This document shows, piece after piece, positions 34,201 through 46,200 of a DNA stretch of 64,000 bases. This stretch comes from Tubulanus polymorphus. Lineage: Eukaryota; Nemertea; Palaeonemertea; Tubulaniformes; Tubulanidae. The position numbers and the translations under genes were made by a program. The DNA is taken from the NCBI RefSeq assembly GCF_964204645.1, contig NC_134031.1, positions 5,439,001 to 5,503,000 on the forward strand. The letters run 5' to 3'. The number at the start of each line of letters is the position of its first letter. Positions within the stretch are counted from its first letter, which is position 1. The notes beneath the pieces were generated by a model that did not search any database, was not told the origin of the DNA, and worked only from the letters and a program-made list of their open reading frames with translations.

Positions 34201-37200
34201 AGAGGCTGGATGAGCATCAGAATGCATAAGCAAATTCCACTTAGTCAAATGATGGTGTACACGACATCACGTTCGCCGGTTGTACACGCATGTCTAAAGG
34301 ATACTATAGAGGCTGGATGCACATCAGAACGCATAGCCCCATGCCTGCAACCATGGAGGCAGACGAAAAGGTTGTAAATGGTGCCTTACACTAATTTCAC
34401 TCCGTCTAATTCCACTTAGTCAAATGATGGTGTACAACCTTATCAAAGGACAATAGTTGAGCGAGGAACTAATATATTCTTGTGCCCTAGTGCTCAGTCG
34501 TGCACTATGTTAGTGGTTATCTGCATATATATTGAGCAAATCACTCGTATTTTATTAGGTACTTGCCTCCAAGGACTGAAACGTTATCGATTGTAGACCA
34601 TTTCATTCCAATCCAGTGGGTGGGGGTAGAGGGGGGGACCATACAGCATCATTTGACAGAGAGGATATTTCACAGATATGGATGTCTTAACCCTTTCGGT
34701 GCTGACTTAATAATACCCTATAGTGCTGAAGATAATTTGAAAATTTTGAAAAATTCCACTGTAGTGTGTTGAATAACGGGAATACCACTATAGTGCGTCA
34801 ACGGGAATACCACTATAGTGCGTCTACAACGCGGCGCGGTGTATCGTTAATTACTAATATTTCACTATGTTTGCACAGATGCTGCCATTTTTCAAGAGAG
34901 ATAATTACTAATTATAATTACATCAATACACCGCAGTGCAGTGTACTAGCAAAATTCATCACCGATTTATACACCGCAGTGCGGTGTAGACGCACTGAAA
35001 GGGTTAATACATGCAAAACCTATTGATTTTCAAATACGGCTATCCGTTCTACTTGTAACGTACCTGTATAATGTTCCTCGATGTATTTTTCTCATCGCGG
35101 CCGACCCACGTCACGAACAACACGCCTAAATCCAACATGTGAACTTTCTCGAGCGTTCGCTGAAAATCCCAGCCGTTCGAGTCCCACACGCCCGACGAGT
35201 TGCTGATCGTCCAACCACCGAAATCTCGTAACAGGTCCAACAACGGTTTTATGCCGAGTTTGTCGATCGTTCCGTTCTTGTCGAGACACGACTGGTAGTA
35301 GAGTTTAGCTTTCGTCTCCGCTTCGCTTTTAGACGATTTCAAAGGCATTTCTGAATAACGAATAATGAAAGATTTGATTAAACTGCATAAGCGGGAGGTA
35401 GGCATACATATGGGGCGCCGCTTGGGACATTATCAAACTATACGCTGATATGTTAAAACCTGATACGCTGATTTCATATCTCAATGCTGATTTAATCTTA
35501 AACCACTGTCGAGATTTTTCTGAATTCGCTGTTGAGAATTTTTCTAAATTCACGCGTGAGATTTTTCTTAATTTGCTGTGGAGAATCAAGATAATGTCCC
35601 ACACAGCGCTCCATACATACAGTCATATGAACGACGATAAAAGAAGGTTGAGCTGCGATTGAGTTCGGATTTGAATATATCGATAATTGAAATGAATTGC
35701 GTGGCAACCAGTCAAGCCCCGATATATGATGACATCCTCTGTTTCAGTTTCAGTTTCATTTATTTGAAAAAAATGAGAATAATTATTTCTCTCAAAAATA
35801 ATTATCAAAATTTTATCAAAACTAAATGAAGAGTTATGAAATATAGTTAATAACAATAAACGCAAATATTCACAATTGTAATTGTTATTTTGAAACGCCA
35901 ATATTGATGACATAGTGCACACAGAACCCCTTATATAACGCATCATAGTTATCAACGTATATAAACATTAATGTAACGGTTTTTACAGTGTAAAAAAAAA
36001 AAACCAGACGCCAATGAAAAAATGTTTCTTATTGATGACGCGTATGTTTTATAGCGGCGACTAACTGCGCGTGTATCATACCTCCTCCTCCGGGGTGAAT
36101 ATTCAGTCGGCGTATCAATCCGTATTGATTTCAATGGGGACAGATTACCGAAATTAGTTTTTCTCTCATCTCATCTACAGAAATTGGCTGTCAGCTATTA
36201 ATTTCTGTCTTTATTACTCCGCGTCAATCGCGGCGCTTTCGAAGATGCTTTCGAACTAAGAAAAAAAAAAACCCGACGTATTCCCGCGGGGCGAGAAGCG
36301 TTCGCGACTTCAACGGTAGTAATTACCCGACCAATTGAAATGAAATTTTTCGATTCGCGGCGAAAGCGAACGGCTTTCCGAAAACGTTAGACCGGTTCGT
36401 GGCCGAGATACGACGTTATATCGCGCGATGTTAATATTCCGCTCGAATGCACACGCGTACATAGAGCTGTCTGAAAATATAACGATTATAAAGATTTGAA
36501 ATGAATGTCATTTCGTCTGTCGATTTTTTTCCCCTAGAGATATATACGTATCGGTAAGCTAGATAACTCCATAAAGCTCCTAGTATCCGCTCTCTTGTTT
36601 CGAGGTTTAGAAATATCTTCTAATAGTTATTGAAATAATATTTTCATATGAAATTAATTGTAAACAATTTATCATTAACCTATTGCTTCTCACCATGAAT
36701 TTATCATTATCAATATTATTATTCCTTTCATCATTATTATCATTACTATCACTTTTACTATTATCATCATTATTATTACTATCAATATCATATCTTTTTC
36801 AAAATTTAGTGTCACTCTATGATATTATCATTACTAGTTACTATTTCTGTTTCTATTGCAGCACCTATAATGCACTGCGCACAGGGTTTTGGTGCTTTGA
36901 TTCTAAGTACAGCCTATACTGGCTAGTTCGTTATCATCCCTTGTAACCATGTTAAACATCATGTTAAGTAATACCGATTATTCATTATATTGAATGTATT
37001 GTTTCATGACTTAAGGTCTACGTATAAGGACCATTAATGGCACTTTCTTGGAGAATGTAAAATCGCATTTGCCAGCTATTAGCGTTTTCATGAACCTCTT
37101 GACTGATTAATACACTGATAGACAAATGACTCGAGATGGAATTCGATCGCATACGAAAGGTACTCCTAGTCATAATTTCAGTTACGATCGCAGCGAGAAT

Positions 37201-40200
37201 GACCTATCCCAGTTACTGATTGTGTTATCAAATTCTAGTTACTGATTGGGTAATAAAAATCCAAAATCTACGTAATGGGCACGACGGATGTGGGCAGTTT
37301 GAGTTGTAGGCAGGTGGATGCAGGCAGCTCGAGGGCTAATAGGTTAATCAGGGAACGCGGACCCTTTTGCGGAACTTAACGCCGATTATCAAACAGTTCG
37401 TTGCTCCGTAGAAAAACCCGACGACACGACATATTTTCACGCTGTATTCCTCGAAACAATCTAATATTCAGCTTCCAGGCGCTAAACAAATATCATTACC
37501 TAATACATTTTTCATGACTAGTTGATTTTTCTTCCACTGTTCGCCGAATGTTCCCCATCTGGAATGTCCCTCGGGTATCGGATGCGTTTTGATCCAGCCG
37601 CCGCAGGCGTACGTGTAGAAATCGTCGCACGGATTTACGCCGCGATCCATCGCGTTGATGATTCGGCTCGCCACCGTTATGCAAGTCGGGCTCACGCAAT
37701 AATCTACAAAATATAAAAAATGGGTAAAGATTTACGCCTATGATTTCTGTCTGAAAATCTGAAAAGTGCCATTAACCCTTTCAGTGCTTCTACACTGCAA
37801 TGCGGTGTATAAATCTGTGATGTACTTTTGCTAGTACACCGCATGACGGTGTATTGATGCTAATAGTAATTAGTTTTTATCTCTATTTTATTGAAAAATA
37901 GCAGCACTTATCAAACATAGTGAAATATTAATAACAATACACCGCACCATGGTGAAGATGAACTATGATATGATGATATGATAGCGGTATGCCTGTTATT
38001 AAACACACTGGTGTGGAATTTTTTAAAATTTTCAAATCTCCAGCACCTTGGGGTATTGATTAGTCAGCATTGAAAGGGTTAAACCAGAATCACGGAGAGA
38101 TTTCCATTGGCAATTTTCATCAAAAATTCATGCACGAGTTGTTTAAGGAAACGATCACGTTCGAATTTGAATTCAATATTTCATCGAATTCTCTCAAAGA
38201 ACTGTTAACACCGGGAATGCTTTTTCATATCATGCCATTTACAATCAATTTCAGTTCAAATTGAATCGTCTATTTTCCTTGAAAGGATTATCGGTATCAC
38301 GAAGACCGATCAGGAGGGCTTTTTTTAAAGAATTCATGTGTTCTCAGTTCTCAAGCCACAAACACATGAGCATTTTTGGTCTGAAAAGGTTCACAGGTGC
38401 CAAATGGGCCTGTGTCGGACCAGGCCAGAGCCAAATTTTAGCTTGGGTCAAATTATTGGGCATTAATTGTAACTGGTTCCGGAAGTGACTCTGTTTAAGT
38501 ACTTTTCAGTGTCGATTGAATGATTTGAGTATTCTAACTAGAAAAATTTGATTGAAAATTCGAAAATTCGTTATAAATTTGGGCAGAAAACAGCGATGGC
38601 AGATAATCAAGGGTCAACAAAGCCAAACCATGAAAATAACTGACAAATTTTTGCAACAATCGTCCTAAGTTTCTCGTAGATTATTTTCTCCAGTCACATG
38701 GGACGGGGGGTCCCGGCGCTACTAATATCATCTCGACGAACACATTTCAGCCGAGATACTCGACCCGTCGCGTATAATCTCCCTAATATATTATTTGATT
38801 AACTGTAACCAATCTGACAGAACTGATGCCGTTTCCATGACGATCTTATAACAGTTAGAAGAAGAAACAGGTCCGACTGACAAACGGAAGATTTTAAGGC
38901 TTCCGACGTTCTGTTCTTTACCCGGAAAATTGAATCTACACCGATACTCCGAACGCGTGAATAACGAAAGCTATTATTAGCGATAAAAAAATGAAATAAT
39001 ACCTATAACATGTTTGTTCTTTGTGAAGCATTACGTATAAAGCCATCACGACAATAAGTGCCTGGTTAGCTTAGAACTGGCCCAGAGATCACACGGAGAC
39101 GATTTGGCCCGGGTCAGACAGGAGTCGAATTTAGCCCGTGCCTAATTAGAGAGCGCGTTCACACGTTAACTACTCACTCGATACTAAACGATGCTTAAAT
39201 AAAGCTAAGTGAGTCCCTTCCGTAACAAGTAAGCATTCCCAAGCAATGACCCGTGCTGCTAAAATTTTGAACGGGCCTGGTGTGACGTTTACGGTCAACC
39301 CAAGTTTGGCCTGGGTTGAACAGGCACAGGACCATTTGACACCCGTGTGAACAGTGGGCTCAGGCCTCATCCGGCTCCAAATTTTGCCTGGGCAAAAAAA
39401 CTGTCGTGTGAACGAGGCTCTCATATCATATCTTAACTCTTTTGCCAACCATGTCCATAAACACACGCAGAATGAAGAAATATTTGCGGGATACCACATT
39501 ATCCTGGTTATGAGTGTAATCAACAATACAGATGAAGGCATTACCGCGATCATAACTAGTGATATTTCGTCAACCAGCTTTTATAGATTCATGGTTTTAG
39601 CATGCTTCAGCTCATTATTATGACTTTTTATAGTAACTGGGGCTCGGAGAAGACGGTCATAATTCTTAAGTTCGTAGGAGGAATCAAATTGAGCCGTCGG
39701 GGTTATGCATTTATCATGTACGCATTAGGGGAGGGGAGGGCTCAGTGCAATTGCGTACTGTAATGCTTAACATATATGAACAAATGGCAGATTTTGCGTA
39801 CAGGGCAGAGGGAGTTGAAAAATTGAAATTTAATGCGTACACAGCAAATGAATGATCCCTTGCGGAGACTGGTAATCCCGGCCACACACGGCAAAACATT
39901 TGTTTCACCAAAACAGAAAACAAGATTTTCCTAAAACATTTTTATTAAAAATTTTACCCTCAAAACGATAAAGCGTTCAACGCACAGAAAACATTTCTTG
40001 AACCATGGAATCAATGGAGACAACAATGCACTCAGTTACTCACATCAATTTGTGTACATGTCATGTTTGATGTATGGGATTGTTGCTCGCTGATTGGTTA
40101 TTCAGTTGTGGATGTTTTGCATAACACAAAAAAATCTATCACACATAGGATGAAAAACCCAATCGGTTTTTTGAATCCCCAGACAAACTTATGTTATAAC

Positions 40201-43200
40201 GTTATAACCTGTTGTTTTTGTATTATAAATGATCATAAGTTTGTCAAATAAATGAAAATGAAAAACGTTTTTGACTACACAAATCAAGCAATGCTTGTTT
40301 TAGTAAAAAACGTTTTTCTGTTTGGCGTTTTGTGTTTTGACTTTAACGCGCACACGGCATAACAAGATAGATCGAAAACGTCTTTTTTCAAGAGGATCAA
40401 ACAAAACATCTTTTCCTTGCCGTGTGCGTTGGGCTTATTCGACACGGGAACCCATCATTTCTCATTGAGACCATCATTTCTCATTGAGAGGCTCGGAGAA
40501 TAAAAACGGTCTTAATTCTTAAGTTTGTCAGAGGAATCATATAGAGCTTTTCTAACGCGATTGTGGAAACTGGTAATCGCTGGGCAAACTTCATTGCTCA
40601 CTGAGAGCGGTTACAATCAGCGGTTCCGATACACGCGGAGGTCGACATCAATCCATCAATATCCGATGGAAGCGAGTTTGACATTTATGAATGATATCGC
40701 ATATGGACGACACGGGTCATTAATTCGGCGTAGAATTATCAACGCAGACACATCGGCTGCGATACCCGATCTGCTCTTGAAAGGTTGAGTAATTGAGAAC
40801 GAAGCTTTATCGCGCCCGATGATATTATTATTGTGCGTCAGCTTTATCGCGCCCGATGATATTATTATTATCATTATCGTGCGTCGTCTCCCCGGGTCTT
40901 ACGAACGATATCGCGTTCATTCCTATTCAAAACGTCGATAGTCGCAGAACTAGAAACAAACTTTGTTATTATACGGATTTGTCGACGGAACGCGAACCAG
41001 TGAAATCGGTTCCACCGTGGACTTAAACTCTTTTTCCCTGGAGTCAGGCCCACGCTATAGCTGTGATCACAAGAAAGCTGCTTGGCCCGGGTCAAAATTA
41101 CCTGGACCAGGCCAAAGCCGTATTTGGCCATTGCCTAAAACAGTGTTACTCATATACGACAAGCTGTAAAAGCACTGGCCAAGTGGACTAGTTCTATTAG
41201 TTTACTGGTTAGCACATTTGCTTTGCGCGACCGAGACCTAGGTTCGATCCTGGTGAGTGCGCGTAATTTCACTTCTCTTAGTCGTTACAACAACACATTC
41301 ACATGTTACTAAAATACTATCAACACGATGCTTTGGCATTCACACGGAATAGAATGATTTGACCCGTCCTAAAATCTGAAATATTCTAGTTTGATGGGTT
41401 TTTTCTTGCCTGTGTCAACCAGGCATGGACCCACTTGGCACCAGTACGCACAATTGACCTGGTCAAAAGCCCTAGTGTGATTGCGACTTCTATCTCGTTC
41501 GATTCAGTACATCCTGTTCAGCAGTTATGAGTCTAATTCAACTCTGAACCCAATTCCACAGTTATGGTTTACGAGATGTTAGAACCAAGCTAATCTCAGG
41601 TTGCGATCACACGAAGACAATTTGACCTAGTCCAACGTTTTTGGTCGGGCCAACAATGCTCATGTGATCGCGGCTTTGATCTGGTTTCGCAGTCGAGAGG
41701 TTATACGGATAGACAGAGCTAGGGTAACATTTCGTCGGCCAGGTTTCATCGAGATCGACCCACTAGAAAAGAAGCCGAGTAGCTGAAAGACAAACAGTAC
41801 GAGAATAAGGTTCCTACAAAAGCCCGAGAACCAAAAACAAAAACTAATGCATGGTAAAGTTATTTATATTTAAGTTATATATGATCTGAGCCCTTGGTTT
41901 AGCCAGCAGCTTTGATCTTTTCGCGATTAGTACATTTAAATAATAATTCCTCTAGCTATATGAAAACATGAATGCGTTTTGAATACAATCATATCTAAAC
42001 CTGGTGTTCGTCATTTTTACAACTCTAGGAGCCGAGTCTCGAGTAACGCGATTGATCGCTCTCCCGGGAAGAACCGGTCTTCAATTAACTGCCAATAATT
42101 TCATTAATGATCGTCACGGCGGCGTTTCTGTCGACGAGGCGACCGACCACGGCGGTAATTAGTGTGATCTAGCGGCAGTATTGGATGGTAGTGATTCCGC
42201 TGGGTAGCACGGGATGTCGGACAGAGACGTCGCAGACGACAGTATAGATAATGGCGAACACGACCCGAACATGATACAGACTTCCCGAGAGGTCGACTGA
42301 TTCACATCGGTTCAAATCACAGGCAACATGGTTTCAGCTATACAATACCATACACGGCTATCCATGCATGATTTTTACATTTACAAGACGACAACAGTTC
42401 TCGGGCTGAGGCTGGAATTCCGAAATTAGCATGTGTTAGTTCCCATTGCATTTTCGATGCGTTGTATCGTGGGCCATTTGCTAAATTTTGTCCAGAAAAC
42501 TTTTTGAATTTCAACCCCGATAATGAGATCATATCTTCGAGGTCGTGTCACTGAAAAACAGTTTTTAATGCCTATTTCTGTTTCTAGGTGGCACACTGGG
42601 CCCATTCTTTGCCAGATCAAAAATTGATTTAAAATAACAAATTAGGAGGTATTGGCTAAGATAAGCAGTGGCAGATACCGAGGGCGGTAGGGTTCAGGAG
42701 TTCACACTATGACTAGTTAGTACGTCCTAATTTGGCCTGCATCTGGAACAGACCAATTTAGAAACGACCAAATCAGTTCCGTACATTAACACAATGTTAA
42801 AGTGACATTTAGATTAACTATGATCACTAGTCCAGCTAGACACGACACTGTGATTGACAGGCAATTATAGCAGTTTCAATTCACCTCCATAATAAGTATT
42901 TCATCTATTTACCTATACTTCATGTCATAGTCTACCGTCGAAGTGTACCCTCAAATCATGTAGTGACCGCTAACTGACACAAGGGGGCGATACTATACGG
43001 ATAGTATATTTGCGGTATTTTTCCTGCTATGGCCGCCCATATCCACCTACGGGCCAAATTAGAACCGACTAAATAGCGATTTCTATAGCCAGAATCATGG
43101 TTCAGTGGTTCAGTCCATCAGGTGGACAGCCACGTTTCTGCCAACAAGCGTTGATCATTATCTCGTCAGAGATCATTCGAGTTATGTTATAAATTACTAA

Positions 43201-46200
43201 AACCTTATCATTCTCGATATCGTATCAGTCGTGGGTGGATTACATAACTCGACAATTCTGAACGAATCCCGAATACGAGCGAAATATCACGCAGAACATT
43301 GAGCGAAAACTCACAATATCAACTTAACCCTTCTCAATGCTGACTATATAATACCCTATAGTGCAGGAGATAATTTGAAAATTTAAAAAAATTCCATACC
43401 AGTGTGTTGAATAATAGGAATACCACTATAGTGCGTCTATATTGCGGCGCGGTGTAACGTTAGTTACTGATATTTCACTATGTTTGACACATGCTGCCAT
43501 TTTTCAAGAGAGATAATTACTAATTACTAATAACATCAATACACCGCAGTGCGGTGTACTATCACTGATCTATCACTGATTTATACACCGCACTACGGTG
43601 TAGACGCACTGAATGGGTTAAACAACTGCTATTGCTTTTTTTTCTCACATCTCGGGCGGAATACTTCCACCCATGTTCAGAGTTTCATATTCGAAAAAAT
43701 TTTCGAATTTATTCGATTTTCAAATAAACTGCGAAGATGGATGGGAGTTAGGTAAATAAAAACAAACAATAGCAGTCGTTAAGCTAGATGATATTCAAAA
43801 TTGGAGACAGTCTGAACTATTTACAGCGTACGAGCTGAGATGTCATCACTAACGAGTAATTTACCGGCAGACACGCCGCTTCGCGATCAATGTTAGTTTG
43901 TCTCGAAATGGCGAGATCGCCCCTTCGTGCACGTCGTCACGTAACACGTCAATGTTAATTGATCGCGCGTCGTCTAATCGCTTTAACTTTCAAACGCGAT
44001 GAATTTAACATGATCCGCGTAGAGAAGAAACCCGCAATAATAACGAAGGAATATCAAGTCCGGAAAAATGTTTCCTCGAGTATAGTTGATTGGTATAGTC
44101 ATTCCTGAAAAGGACTGTTAGAATATAGTTGAAACGTCATGTGGCATTCTCTACAGATTATAGCGTAACTATAACACGGATATCGCGTTTTATCATCGAA
44201 TTTTACATGACTTCGCCTCGATTATCATTACCGTGACATATTGTGGCACTCGATGCTCCATCGGTCGCGTCAGATACTGCTTTCAAAAGCTGGCGTAGGT
44301 CGGCCCGGCTTTCGAAAACTATCCAGTTTCCGAATAACTACCTCAAAACCACTGCGATTGGAGATGGAATTTCATGAAATATTGATTAATCAGCTCGAGA
44401 TTCATTCCACCACTTAATCACTTGAATGATAAACAAAAATTCTAATGTATCTAAATGAAATTTACATGAACTAATGTTTTCTTGAATCGTAATTCTGTAA
44501 GGCATTCGTCTTGTTTATCTAGCACATCGGATTGATGACCTATATAACTCCATTTTAAGTACAAACTTTTTCTAGAGCGATTTTTACCAAAACACCATTT
44601 CGGAATCAAGAATTATAATTAAGAAGAGTAATTCCGAGTATTCCGAATCGGAGCCGCTTTTCGAATGAGACACCATATTGGCCAGAGTGCTCCTTAAGAC
44701 GCCAAAAACCGTCTTAAGGAGCACTCCTAACTACGGCTTCGATGTGACGTGTGCGATTGAGGCGATTTACACTGATCTCAGGAATGAAGAAAATAAAAGA
44801 GAAGGTCGGAAATCCGTCTATGGTCGGAAGATTTTCATCCCTGAATTTTATTTGTCACTGTGATACTGCATGATGCTGGTGTGAACTACAAGTATTTCCG
44901 CAAACGTGATAAACAATCTATATGCTGGCAGAGTTGCCAGTGGGATGTGGCTTATACTAAAAATCTGGTGGGTTTTTGGAGCCTCGGGAATCCCGGCCTT
45001 TAATGTCGCACGCAGCTTCTTTTAGGTTTCAGACAGGAGCGGAGAATCGAGGAGCTTTAGCAACAAGAACATTTCATCAGAATCCTCAACATCGCTTACG
45101 TCACGATCTTCACTAAAACCGACAGCGTTCCCGGCGAGCACGAACACCAACCCTTACCACTGTTCTTGATACCTCTACATCGCGTCGGTAATCATACTGC
45201 ACGCTCCGGTTGCACATCAGAATCAGACGATGGGGAATAAAATTAGATTACATTAGAATGTCCATCTCGCGAGCTCGCGCGGGGCGGTATAGATCTAATC
45301 ATTACTAAAATCTCGTAGATGTAAATTATCTCGTAAATTGACCACAACAGCATCGACACCAGCCACGGCAGCAGCAGTAACACCGACGCGGAAAGCCAAT
45401 TCTATTAACGCTACATCGATATACACATGGCTGAAATGGTCTCGGGAACCCGGAAACCCGGGAACCCGATAACAAGATCTCTACTTACACGCATCGTTTA
45501 AAATCCTGCTTTCATCCCTAAACCCGCCGAGCACCGCCCAGAGCATTAGCCGCGATCGCGTGAGCATTCTCGGCCCGTGTCAAATTAGGCCCGGAGCAAC
45601 TGGTCAAATTTGACCCGACCAAAAACGTCGGACCAGGCCCGAGCCAAATGTTAGCACGGGTCAAATTATTGCGTGTGAATTTCTAATTGTATGTCTAATT
45701 ACAGCGTTAAATCTGAGCAATTCGTACATACCTTTTGTTTTGTCGATTATCTTGTGGACCTCTTTCGTTTTTGGCGCCGCTGACAGAAGAATGGAAAGGA
45801 TGACGACGACGAGAAGGAATATGAGGAAGAGGAAAATCATCATTTTCTCCAGCAACGATCGACTGTGCCACAGGCTGGCGCTCGCCTTGAACACGATGCC
45901 CGGCTCGTAGCTGCGTGCCGGCGGCGTGCCGGCGCCCGAGGCATCGTCGTCTTCGAAGTTCGTACGTTTATATTTATTGCCGGTCATCTGAAAAAATAAT
46001 TGAAAAAAAGGTTTGAAAAAAAATCGACGAAAATTCGATCGCAGAAACAATACCGGGTTCGTGACAAAATTAATAATAATAATAACAAAAATAATAATAA
46101 TAATAATAATCATGTTAATAATAATAATAATAATAATAAAATATATATAGCGCGATAATTCCATGCAAAAAAAGCGAAGTTCAAATGCGCTCCTCCAGAG

